The notes under the pieces were generated by a model that saw nothing but the letters and a program-made list of their open reading frames with translations, was not told the origin of the DNA and searched no databases. Made by a program: the position numbers and the translations under genes. From Sediminibacterium sp. (GTDB taxonomy: Bacteria; Bacteroidota; Bacteroidia; Chitinophagales; Chitinophagaceae), in contig NZ_JAHVAA010000011.1 of the NCBI RefSeq assembly GCF_019264485.1, forward strand, positions 124,001 to 188,000: DNA of 64,000 nucleotides, read 5' to 3'. Positions 7,954-17,000 of this stretch are shown here, piece after piece. Numbering within the stretch: position 1 is the first letter of the stretch; every line of letters starts with the position of its first letter.

Positions 7954-8415
7954 ATGCGGTATTTAGTTTTAATAGGCTTACTGTTTTTTTTATTCTCCTG
8001 TGGTTCATCGGCTGATAAAAAATCAACGACTACCAGCGACACCCTCCTGTCAAATATTGATATGCACCGCTTACCAGAACTAAAAACAGTGGACAGTATC
8101 GATATGCATTTCTTTCCTGATATTAAGGACCAGAAAATATATACAAGACTTGGATTGAATGATTCCGCAGCGATTCAACTGTTTACGAGGGAAGAAATTA
8201 ACCATGCTTTCATGGATAATGCAGCGTGCGAATATGATACCAAGTTTTTTTGTTTTTCCAGGGGAGAGATCGTCAAAACATTGTATGTGGCTGCTTTAAA
8301 CGATAGCTGCCATTTTATTGGATTTATCAAGAGCGGAGGTATTGCTGTAAAAGCGCGCTTATCAGATTCAGCTGCTGCAATGATTAATGCATGGCGTAAG
8401 AAAGCTGTTCGATAA
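7954..8415 (+). CDS. Hypothetical lipoprotein
   Basis: A 153-residue protein with a clear lipoprotein signal (MRYLVLIGLLFFLFSC, acylated Cys16), then a Ser/Thr linker and a mixed alpha/beta domain with four further cysteines between about 95 and 130. I do not recognise the family. It sits between two terminators, so it is probably transcribed alone. The hydrophobic start and coherent frame argue that it is a real gene; nothing in the context indicates a role. Confidence 0.75.
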   Translation: MRYLVLIGLLFFLFSCGSSADKKSTTTSDTLLSNIDMHRLPELKTVDSIDMHFFPDIKDQKIYTRLGLNDSAAIQLFTREEINHAFMDNAACEYDTKFFCFSRGEIVKTLYVAALNDSCHFIGFIKSGGIAVKARLSDSAAAMINAWRKKAVR

Positions 8416-8440
8416 CAGTAACCTAAAATCAATGAATAAA

Positions 8441-8472
8441 AAACGCCCGGTTTTTGATGCCGGGCGTTTTTA
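8441..8472 (+). terminator. Rho-independent terminator
   Basis: AAACGCCCGG (8441-8450), a 9-nt loop and CCGGGCGTTTT, directly downstream of the hypothetical lipoprotein. Confidence 0.9.
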
Positions 8473-8572
8473 TTGTAGTTATATACCTGTTCTGGTACAT
8501 TTTTTTTGCTGCTGTTGATCGCCTGACACAGGTGTTCGGAAGAAAAATAATAATGTTCTATAAAAGGTCTTA

Positions 8573-8851
8573 TTATAAAGTTTCCCACTTGGGATTTTTT
8601 GTATTTATAAGTGCATTTTTCTTACTTCGTTTCCACCCTTTAATTTCTTTTTCTCTTTTAATCGCCTCTTCAATACTGGTATAGAATTCATAGTAAATCA
8701 ATTCATGAATATTATATTTAGCGGTATAGCTATTGTGATAAGTTTTCTGTTTATGCCGCCATATTCGTTGTGGCAGGTTTGATGTAACACCTACATATAA
8801 CATCGTTTTAGAGGCATTGGTGAGAATGTAAACATAGCCAGGTTTGTACAT
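8573..8851 (-). CDS. GIY-YIG domain protein (UvrC-like small nuclease)
   Basis: A 92-residue single-domain GIY-YIG protein. GYVYILTN carries the first motif and LYVGVT the second, followed by the conserved Arg (QRIWRHK) and the Glu in EEAIKREKEIKGW. The C-terminus NTKNPKWETL is typical of the family. These small proteins are widespread and often multicopy in Bacteroidota; a DNA-processing role is assumed but not proven. It is convergent with the hypothetical lipoprotein across a terminator. The length matches the family. Confidence 0.9.
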   Translation of the reverse strand: MYKPGYVYILTNASKTMLYVGVTSNLPQRIWRHKQKTYHNSYTAKYNIHELIYYEFYTSIEEAIKREKEIKGWKRSKKNALINTKNPKWETL

Positions 8852-8919
8852 GTAATAAGTTTATTACAAAATTACCTTCATTGACTACGAACAGGGCGTA
8901 GTTGGAAGCTGAGGCGTAC

Positions 8920-9091
8920 CCTTCGTCGCAATTTCCGACTGAGAGTCGGAATGCTCCTCAGGGTGACGTATTATGGGAAGGGGAAGCAGCGGAGTTGATT
9001 GGCAAAGCCAATCAACTCCGCTGCTTTATTTCATTCGATCCCGTCATCCTGAGGAGCATTAATAACCGCAGGTTATTATTTGCGACGAAGG
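8920..9091. repeat. Nested palindromic intergenic element (REP-like)
   Basis: Outer arms: CCTTCGTCGCAA (8920-8931) with TTGCGACGAAGG (9080-9091), and AATGCTCCTCAGGGTGACG (8950-8968) with CGTCATCCTGAGGAGCATT (9042-9060). The inner arm is an 18-bp perfect stem, 8986-9003 with 9007-9024. Short palindromes sit inside each outer arm. A 65-codon open frame crosses it but is a by-product of the repeat. Confidence 0.85.
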
Positions 9092-9227
9092 ATATATAGT
9101 CTTATTTAGCTTGACTTTCTTCTGAACATTTGTTGATCGCATAGGCAACAAGTATCTTGGATCAATTTTTTTGGTTTTGTACTAAGAGTTATTAAACCTC
9201 TGTTTACTTTCTTTGTCTTGATATACA

Positions 9228-9290
9228 CCATAGGCGGACAACCCGATTGCTCTCCCGACTATGTCAGGATTTGTTAGGCCAACGCGCAAA
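9228..9290. repeat. Dispersed repeat, copy 1
   Basis: The block from CCATAGGCGGACAA through TTGCTCTCCCGACT to TTTGTTAGGCCAACGCGCA recurs at 13842-13950, where about 55 nt of extra sequence interrupts it. The surrounding intergenic stretch 9092-9445 contains no gene I can support. Confidence 0.7.
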
Positions 9291-9445
9291 AACCCTTGCT
9301 TACTTTATATTATTGCTATGGGTGATAGGCATTTCTTTTCTGAGGCTGGAACTCAAACGGTCACAAGTAGCGATATGTAATTATATTACTTGATTGTCAC
9401 TATTTAACGCTAATCAGGTGATGGTAGATAGAGATTGGGGGAGAC

Positions 9446-9907
9446 TTACCAATTTTTCATCTGCTCAGGTACAATTCTTTCTGGTTTTTCTATTGGGTGC
9501 TCCTGCCAGTCGGGATCATATTTCACAAACCAGCTTAACCATAATGTGCGGGATAATCGCATGATCAGGGGCTGACAAATAAGTAATAAGGCGAAAGCAG
9601 TTCCCATCCAGTAAAAAATACGGTTATCATCGATGGAAAAAGTCATGCCGATCAGCACTTTCCAGGCAATAAATGTGGATACCAAAAAAGCGACAGACAA
9701 TGCATAACTCACATACCCCGTACCATAATAAAAACCAACTTCAATTTCTGTAGGCTGACCACAAACAGGGCAGTGTTCATGCATATCTACATTGGTCTTG
9801 AATTTATAGGGCTCCTGACTCTTGAATATTCTTCCTTTCCTGCAGCGGGGGCAACGGTTATTAAACACACTCCACAGGTACCAACGCTTTTTATTGTTCT
9901 CCGGCAT
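9446..9907 (-). CDS. DUF983 family membrane protein
   Basis: A 153-residue protein with two CxxC pairs near the N-terminus (CPRC at about 19-22 and CPVC at about 45-48), suggesting a zinc ribbon. Two transmembrane helices follow (about 62-84 and 97-115), then a short cytoplasmic tail. This matches DUF983 in order and size. The function is unknown. It is probably monocistronic; the neighbour murF lies upstream on the same strand beyond a palindromic spacer. Confidence 0.9.
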   Translation of the reverse strand: MPENNKKRWYLWSVFNNRCPRCRKGRIFKSQEPYKFKTNVDMHEHCPVCGQPTEIEVGFYYGTGYVSYALSVAFLVSTFIAWKVLIGMTFSIDDNRIFYWMGTAFALLLICQPLIMRLSRTLWLSWFVKYDPDWQEHPIEKPERIVPEQMKNW

Positions 9908-10079
9908 CTTTACATGATTTAATAATGCAAAGGTACGATTTAATGCTGGGGCAGGGGAGAGAGAAGGAAAACAAGGAACAAGAAGATCAAGAGACTAGGA
10001 AAACAAGAAACAAGAACAAATCAAGAGAATAGCAAGCCCCCCCGTGTAACTCTCCATAGGAGTCCTTTGGACTGTGTCT

Positions 10080-10121
10080 TACTCCGTTTCCTCTGTGGTT
10101 TAACCACAGAGGAAACGGAGT
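10080..10121. repeat. 19-bp-arm palindrome, dispersed family A copy 1
   Basis: Perfect arms 10081-10099 and 10103-10121 with loop TTA. The first 28 bp recur identically at 11508-11535, so murF is bracketed by the two copies. A degenerate relative may lie at 21955-22062. Confidence 0.85.
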
Positions 10122-10130
10122 TTTAATCGT

Positions 10131-11408
10131 TTACGCAATAATCTTCTCCATCTGCATACTCCTTGATCCCTTGATCAATAAATGAGTAGTAGAAAATTTT
10201 TGTTGCTGATACCAGTTTGCAGCTTCGGTTGAATTTGAGAAATAGATGTAATTATGATTCACTTTACCGAAATCGCCACCAACCAATACTACTTTATGCC
10301 ACGGATACTGGTTGATTAAATCAACCATCTGCTGGTGTTCATTTTTACTTTCTTCTCCCAACTCCATCATGCCACTCAGCATCAATACTTTATGTTGTGC
10401 AGTAAGTCTGGCAAAGTTTTCTATCGCGGCCCGCATACTCGTTGGATTGGCATTATACGCATCGAGTATAATATGATTACCCTCTTTCTCCACCATCTGC
10501 GATCTGCTGTTCGATGGTGCATATGATTCAATAGCTGTTTTTATCTTTTCATCTGGTACTTCAAATGCTTTACCAACAGCAATAGCACATAAAACATTGG
10601 GTAAATTATAGGCGCCTACCAGTTGTGTACTTACCTCCTGAAATGAGGTGCCTTTGGTCATGTGCACTTCGAGAAAGGGTTCACTGGCTGCAACTTCTCC
10701 GGTGATGTTGCCATTATGGGTGCCATAACCATATACTTTTTCTATACCCTTACTCATTGAATGCAGGTATTCGTAATCGTTAAACCGGAATATGGTTCCG
10801 TTATGTGCCCTTATATAATCATACAATTCGCCTTTACCTTTTCGCACACCTTCAATCCCCCCAAATCCTTCCAGGTGTGCTTTACCGCAATTGGTGATGA
10901 TGCCATGTGTAGGGTCAGTATACACACAATATCCTTCAATTTCTTTCTGGTGATTAGCACCCATTTCAATAACAGCCATTTCAGCATCTGCAGGAATACT
11001 CAATAAGGTTAATGGTACACCAATATGATTATTGAGGTTACCCTGGGTGGTATATGTTTTAAAATGCGATGCTAATACAGTATACACAAGTTCTTTTGTA
11101 GTGGTCTTTCCGTTACTACCTGTAATGGCGATAAACGGAATCTTGAATTGCTGCCTGTGATAACCAGCTAATGCCTGTAATGTTTGTAGCACATCTTCCA
11201 CAAGAATAAGTCTGTTATCATTCATGCCCACTGGTTCATCGATAACAGCATAAGCTGCACCTGCTTCGAGTGCTTTCACCGCAAACAGGTTCGCGTTGAA
11301 ATTAGGTCCTTTCAATGCAAAGAAAATATCGCCTTCTTTTAGTTTCCTGGTATCGGTTTGAATAGAAGGATGCTGGAGATATAATTGATAAAGCGCTTCG
11401 ATCGTCAT
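10131..11408 (-). CDS. murF: UDP-N-acetylmuramoyl-tripeptide--D-alanyl-D-alanine ligase
   Basis: A 425-residue Mur ligase. It adds D-Ala-D-Ala to UDP-MurNAc-tripeptide with ATP in the cytoplasm, the last soluble step of peptidoglycan precursor synthesis. The N-terminal domain includes SIQTDTRKLKEGDIFFAL. The ATP-binding P-loop GSNGKTTT is at 97-104. The central-domain EMGANHQKEI and the C-terminal ILDAYNANPTSM are characteristic of MurF. The length is slightly short, as is normal for Bacteroidota. It stands alone between repeat elements, not in a division/cell-wall cluster. Confidence 0.95.
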   Translation of the reverse strand: MTIEALYQLYLQHPSIQTDTRKLKEGDIFFALKGPNFNANLFAVKALEAGAAYAVIDEPVGMNDNRLILVEDVLQTLQALAGYHRQQFKIPFIAITGSNGKTTTKELVYTVLASHFKTYTTQGNLNNHIGVPLTLLSIPADAEMAVIEMGANHQKEIEGYCVYTDPTHGIITNCGKAHLEGFGGIEGVRKGKGELYDYIRAHNGTIFRFNDYEYLHSMSKGIEKVYGYGTHNGNITGEVAASEPFLEVHMTKGTSFQEVSTQLVGAYNLPNVLCAIAVGKAFEVPDEKIKTAIESYAPSNSRSQMVEKEGNHIILDAYNANPTSMRAAIENFARLTAQHKVLMLSGMMELGEESKNEHQQMVDLINQYPWHKVVLVGGDFGKVNHNYIYFSNSTEAANWYQQQKFSTTHLLIKGSRSMQMEKIIA

Positions 11409-11507
11409 AACTGCAAGATAAGGAGTGAATGGTGAATGAAGGAGAGAAGACCGAAAGTCCGGAGAAAATTTGAATACTTATAAGACCTCTGTGTAACGCT
11501 TTGCTTT

Positions 11508-11555
11508 ACTCCGTTTCCTCTGTGGTTTAACCACGGAGTTTCACAGAGGAAGACA
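11508..11555. repeat. Dispersed family A repeat, copy 2
   Basis: The first 28 bp are identical to 10080-10107. The right arm is rearranged (a CACGGAGTTTCACAGAGGA variant). The 296-nt gap 11409-11704 otherwise holds only this repeat and the terminator beyond it. Confidence 0.8.
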
Positions 11556-11650
11556 CAGAGTTGCACGGAGGGTGTACTAAAGTCAAACTACCTGCTTGTA
11601 ACTTGTAGCTTGAGGCTTGCAGCATCGTTGCGCTGTAAACAGCGCGCAAC

Positions 11651-11687
11651 AAAAAAGCCACCTCCTTCCGAGAGATGGCTCTTTTTA
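11651..11687. terminator. Bidirectional hairpin terminator after gldJ
   Basis: AGCCATCTCTC pairs with GGAGGTGGCT (minus-strand reading) with T runs on both sides. It ends the leftward gldJ transcript. Confidence 0.8.
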
Positions 11688-11704
11688 TATTTACCTTTTC
11701 CTTC

Positions 11705-13270
11705 TTATCGTTTATTTCTTCTGGGTGGGAAGAACTGACCCGTCTTCGCTTTATTTGAAATACCCTCTGCAGCACCATAATGACTCATGGCACAGCGGAA
11801 ACCAAGTGTATTGGTACTCAGGTTCTCTTCCAGGAAGCGGCGGGCACCCGGACTTAACCAATAAGCCCTGTCGTTCCAGCTACCACCTTTAAATACCCTC
11901 GATTTATCGGAGATCAGGGTGGTTACACCATAACCATAGTTTACAAAGCTGGAAGAGTCGCCATCGAGGTAGTTGGTGGCATAAGAACGCTGGTAGTTTC
12001 TTCTGTTGCGTAAAGTTGAATCTTCTTCCAGTACGGTTTTAATACGTCCTTTATCATCACGCAGGTTACCCTGTCCGCCGGTCTGGTCTATTTTACGGAA
12101 CTCATTACCACGGAAGAGATTGAAATCATCACCATCGAGTGAGTTCTGCGGACGGTATACATCGGCTACCCACTCATTTACGTTACCACTCATGTTATAG
12201 AGACCATATCCGTTGGGAATAAATGAACTTACTTCTGCAGGAATAGCAGCATTATCGTTCAGTCCGCCGGCCACACCCATATTATCACCCGCACCTCTTT
12301 TAAAGTTGGCTAAGAAAGCACCCTGGTAGGCACTTTTCTGGGTATAACGTACGTTATCGTAACCATTGTTTTTCCAGGAATAAATCTGTTTGTTGGCAAT
12401 GAGTTCCTCACCACGCTTCGAACCTTTCGATTTGCGCTGTGGGTTCTCGGCAATATATCCATAAGCTGCATATTCCCATTCAGCTTCTGTTGGCAGGCGG
12501 TAATCGCCAAATAAAATACCATCTTCAAAAGTTACTTTGGTTCTCGGACGGCCATTGGCATCTTTCAATGGATTCTTATTCGATGTGGCTGTTCTGCCAG
12601 GAGTAGCCTGGTATTCATCCATCAAATAAGCTTTGGTATTGAAATTGTCTTGTCCCGAACCATTCAATTCTCTTTTAATCTGGTTTCTGGCGTCAAGATA
12701 ACCTTTACCCATCAGGGTCAGTTCGTTTACACGGTCTGTTCTCCAGATACAGAAATCGGTGGCCTGTTTCCAGCTGATACCCACCACAGGGTAGTAGTTA
12801 TAAGATGGGTGTCGGAAATAATATTCAACGTAAGGCTCATTATAAGCGAGCTCACTGCGCCATACAAGGGTATCGGGTTTGGCTTCTTCCACAATCGAAT
12901 CCATACCGGCACCACCAAACACATTGGTTAACCAGTACAGGTATTCACGATAGTGAACATTGGCCACTTCCGTTTTATCGATGAAGAATGAGTTTACGGT
13001 AATACGACGTGGCACATTGTTCCAGTCGCCCATTACATCTTCCTGTGTTGCACCCATGGTGAATGTACCACCCTGAACAAATACAAGACCGGGAGCCGCT
13101 TTAATATCTTTTGGCTTTGCGACATTAAAATTACCCTGGTTCTTATCGTTGTAATTCCATCCGGTTACCGCAGATTTCTGTGGTTTCTTTTTGAAAATCT
13201 TACAGGACGACATAGCACCTGTCAACGTCAACAACAAGATCAGGTTCCGTGTTGTTTTCAATACTTGCAT
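11705..13270 (-). CDS. gldJ: Gliding motility-associated lipoprotein GldJ (FGE/SUMF1 fold)
   Basis: A 521-residue lipoprotein with its lipobox at AMSSC (Cys23), then a formylglycine-generating-enzyme (SUMF1) fold. Hallmarks are GTFTMGATQEDVMGDWN, RLPTEAEWEYAAYG, YNMSGNVNEWVADVYRP, VFKGGSWNDRAY and TLGFRCAM. GldJ is needed for gliding and for stability of the T9SS-linked GldK in flavobacteria; it acts at the periplasmic face of the outer membrane and is not known to be an enzyme. The ATG at 13270 places the signal peptide at the N-terminus; the frame is open further upstream but reads non-coding. PorU and PorV lie next door in the opposite orientation. Confidence 0.88.
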   Translation of the reverse strand: MQVLKTTRNLILLLTLTGAMSSCKIFKKKPQKSAVTGWNYNDKNQGNFNVAKPKDIKAAPGLVFVQGGTFTMGATQEDVMGDWNNVPRRITVNSFFIDKTEVANVHYREYLYWLTNVFGGAGMDSIVEEAKPDTLVWRSELAYNEPYVEYYFRHPSYNYYPVVGISWKQATDFCIWRTDRVNELTLMGKGYLDARNQIKRELNGSGQDNFNTKAYLMDEYQATPGRTATSNKNPLKDANGRPRTKVTFEDGILFGDYRLPTEAEWEYAAYGYIAENPQRKSKGSKRGEELIANKQIYSWKNNGYDNVRYTQKSAYQGAFLANFKRGAGDNMGVAGGLNDNAAIPAEVSSFIPNGYGLYNMSGNVNEWVADVYRPQNSLDGDDFNLFRGNEFRKIDQTGGQGNLRDDKGRIKTVLEEDSTLRNRRNYQRSYATNYLDGDSSSFVNYGYGVTTLISDKSRVFKGGSWNDRAYWLSPGARRFLEENLSTNTLGFRCAMSHYGAAEGISNKAKTGQFFPPRRNKR

Positions 13271-13484
13271 GAGATTCTCGTGTTTGTGGAGTATAGTTTT
13301 ATCGCTATAGCCGTATTTAGTATATGCGAATATATAAGATTTCCATAAATACCCAATCGCTGCCCGCGATTCTATTGTTAGTAAAAGGCTAATTTTTAAG
13401 GAGTTAAAGACCGTAAAACGGGTGTTTTGTGTGATTTTGTAGGGGTGATTCGACAGAAAATAGAGGGAATACTTGACGTGAACG

Positions 13485-13526
13485 GTCAATGGTGAGTAGT
13501 CAATAGTGAGTAGTCAATAGTGAGTA
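13485..13526. repeat. 14-bp tandem repeat, three units
   Basis: GTCAATGGTGAGTA (13485), GTCAATAGTGAGTA (13499) and GTCAATAGTGAGTA (13513), then a partial unit. It lies in the 770-nt gap between the divergent gldJ and porU genes, which holds only repeats and no supported gene. Confidence 0.9.
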
Positions 13527-13658
13527 GTGAGTTTCTGGGGGGGGAATAAGGTCCAAAGGTTCATAGAACTCCTTTGGAGACCCTTTTGGGCAACTTCGGA
13601 GTTAGGTATTGAGAATTCCTGCTTTAATGGTTGGTGAGGGTGACGGTGGAGATTGGAT

Positions 13659-13728
13659 AGAACGCGGATTTTCATGATTATGCTGATCTGTCATGATAAA
13701 TCAGCATAATCATGAAAATCTGTGTTCC
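13659..13728. repeat. Long inverted repeat, dispersed family B copy 1
   Basis: Arms of about 28 bp (13659-13687 and 13700-13728; AACGCGGATTTTCATGATTA against its complement, 1-2 mismatches) around a 12-nt loop. A related element lies at 18765-18838. Confidence 0.85.
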
Positions 13729-13841
13729 ATTTATACCGACTTGCTCCGCCGTTGTTGGTCGCCTGACCAGCAATGAGTTGTTTTAAGGGCTGATTTACCA
13801 GCGGGGGTAGCTTTCCGTTTACTTTTTTGTATAGACACCCT

Positions 13842-13950
13842 CCATAGGCGGACAAGTAAAGAAAATAGCACCCTTCGACGAGCTCAGGACTCAGGGTTGA
13901 CGTTCATGCTTGCTCTCCCGACTTAGTTGTGATTTGTTAGGCCAGCGCAC
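13842..13950. repeat. Dispersed repeat copy 2, interrupted
   Basis: Same flanks as 9228-9290, but about 55 nt (13856-13910, containing CCCTTCGACGAGCTCAGGAC) sits between CCATAGGCGGACAA and TTGCTCTCCCGACT. A nested insertion or a deletion in the other copy would explain this. Confidence 0.65.
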
Positions 13951-14041
13951 GGATATTGCGGTGAATAAATTAAACCTGTTTTGAATATCCAGCCCCGAAG
14001 TTCGATATTCGATATTGAATATTCATTATTCTACATTCATC

Positions 14042-17000
14042 ATGTTCATGCGGAAGACGCTGGTACTATATTTTTTTCTCGGGTTTGCACTGGCGGGGCA
14101 GGCGCAGCGGCAATATGCGCCGACTTCGGTGCTGGCTTCGGGCAACTGGTATAAAATTGCCATTACAACTGAAGGCATTTATAAGGTTGACGGAGCTTTT
14201 CTTAGTTCGCTGGGTTTAGGATCCAATCTGCCTTCTGCTTCGATTAAGTTGTTTGGTAATGGAGGTGCTATGCTTGGAGAAAATGCCAATGCTCCCTACA
14301 CAGATGACCTGATTGAAAATGCAATTGAAATATTTGATGGGGGAGATGGGGTGTTTAATGTAAACGACTATTTTCTCTTTTATGCACCAGGAACATCAAG
14401 ATGGATAAAAGATAGTCTGCGACAAAGTTTTCGCTTCCAGAAAAACCTTTATAGTGATACCGCTTTTTATTTTATTACACTGGGTAACAATGGTAAACGA
14501 ATAACTGAACAAATCAATTATACTAATGCACAAGTGGCCGTTACCACCTATGATGAACGACATGCGGTTGAAAATGATGTTACCAACCTTATTGCATCAG
14601 GTAAAGAATGGTATGGTGATGATTTTATAAGAGGACAAAACAGAACTTTCTTTTTAGACTGGTCCGGACTTGTGCTTACAGAACCGCTTAAAGTTCGGAG
14701 TTCTTTTGCATCACGAAATGTAAACGCAACAGCTAGTGTACAGATTTCGATCAATGGCATCAACGGACAAACACAGTCTTTTCCTTCCATTACCGGTACT
14801 TTTCTCGACCGATATGCAACCCACCAGGAACAGGAACAAACTATTGCATGGAATGGACAATCAAATCTGCGGATAAAAATCGATTATCAGTCTTCTGCTG
14901 AAAGTGCTATTGGTATGTTGAATAAACTGGAATTATTTGGAAGAAGCAGTTTTTTACCAAATACCCCGGCACCATTAAGTTTTCGCGACTGGCAATCCGT
15001 TGCTGTAAACCGTGTGGCTGCTTTTCAATTTCCTTATTCATTAACCGGCATGCGCATCTGGGAAATAACAGACCCCTCATCGGTTGTAATAATGCGGAAT
15101 ATTTCTTCCAGCGGTTTTGTTTTTTACAATGATGCCAGCAGGTTAAGAGAATATATTTCATTTATTCCAGCGCATATAAAAGTACCCGTTGCATTGGGGC
15201 GCTTTGATAACCAGAACCTGCATGGTTTAACGGTTCCGGAATACCTCATCATCACTCATCCATTATTCATGGATGCTGCGATGCAGTTAGCTAATTTTCA
15301 CAGACAGCATTACAGACGAACAGTGCAGGTGGTTAACATAAAACAGGTTTACCATGAATTTGCCGGAGGAAATCCTGACCCTACGGCCATCCGCGATTTT
15401 ATAAAAATGTTGTACGATAAAAAGAGTGGTTTAAAATATGTATTGCTCATGGGTAGTGGTTCTTATGATCCCAGAAACCGAATTCAAAACAATTATTCTT
15501 TTATTCCCACTTATCAAAGTGCCCAATCGCTCGATCCATTGTCAAGTTTTGTTTCCGACGATTTTTTTGCTATGCTCGATGATCAGGATGATATAAACCT
15601 TGGCAATGCATTACAAACCATCGATGTGGCCATCGGAAGAATACCGGCTCGCTCGGTGGCAGAAGCCAATAGAATGGTTGATAAAATCGTTTCCTATCAC
15701 AATCCTTCCCGTTTTGGTGAATGGAGAAATAAACTGATTTTTCTTGCAGACGACAGAGACCTGAACCTGCACCTAAAAGATGCGGAAGCAGTAGCTGCCG
15801 CAACCGTAAATCCTGTTTTTCAGACACAGAAAATTTACCTCGATGCTTTTCCGCTTATTGGTGGCAGTGGTGGTAACAGGTACCCTGCTGTGAATGAAGC
15901 GGTGGTGAATGGAGTTAACAATGGTGCTTTAATATTTAACTATAGCGGTCATGGTAATCATGTGCGGCTGGCGGAAGAAGCAGTGTTAACGGTGGATGAA
16001 GTAAATCGTTTTCAGAATGCATCACGCCTGCCTTTGATTGTTACAGCCAGTTGCGATTTCTATCCTTTCGATGATCCTTCCAAAAATGCACTCGGCGCAC
16101 AGGTATTAACAGGCGACAGCACCGGGGCCATCGCTTTATTAACTACCGGTCGTCTGGTATTTGCTTCCAGCAACCGCATCATCAATGAATATTTTATTGC
16201 TACGGCCCTGAAACCCGACCCGCAAACAGGTAAATACCTGAGTCTGGGTGAAGCGGTTCGGGTGGCTAAAAACTTATCTGTTACACAGGCAGGTGAAGTG
16301 TTGAATACCCGAAAATTTCTGTTATTGGGCGATCCTGCCATGCAGTTGGCTTTCCCGGAGAAAAAAATTAAAATAACCGGGATCGATGGGATGGCTGTTT
16401 CAGGGGCCGATACCCTGCGGGCTTCCATGAGTTATGAGTTGCAGGGCGATGTTCAGGATGAGGCCGGTAACCGGCTTACTGATTTTAAAGGAACGATGTC
16501 TGTAGTACTCTATGATAAAGCAAGAACGGTGCAGACTTTGGGCAATGACCCATCGAGTCAGGTAACGGGCTTTCAGCAGCAGTCGGCCATTTTATTTAAA
16601 GGGATATTTTCGGTAGATACGGGTCGTTTTCGTTTTCGCATCATCCTGCCTAAAGATGTTTCTTTTCAACCCGGAAGAGGACGATTGGTGTTGTATGCAT
16701 TTAATAATACCACCGATGCCGCCGGGGCCGACACTGGCTTTATACTCCTGGGTAACAATAGCGTTCCGGCAGATAAAACGGGTCCGGCCATCCGTCTTTT
16801 TTTAAACGATACCTTATTCCGCAATGGGGGTATTACCCATGAATCACCGCTATTGATTGCTTATCTGTCAGACAGCTCCGGTATTAATACATCCGGCAAT
16901 GGAATAGGTCACGATATCACACTCATCATCGACGACCTTGTAAGGGATATCAGGGTGTTGAACGACTGGTATTTGTCTGACCTGAATAGCTGGCGCTCGG

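Noticed and set aside
8902..9099. 65-codon open frame on the + strand
   Set aside because: It lies wholly within the nested palindrome at 8920-9091; codons mirror the repeat and no protein feature is present.
13271..13489. N-terminal extension of the GldJ gene
   Set aside because: The extension would bury the lipoprotein signal peptide that begins at 13270, and the sequence is repeat-rich.
16060..16428. 122-codon - strand open frame
   Set aside because: Antisense to the PorU peptidase domain, including its catalytic Cys codon; no independent evidence.
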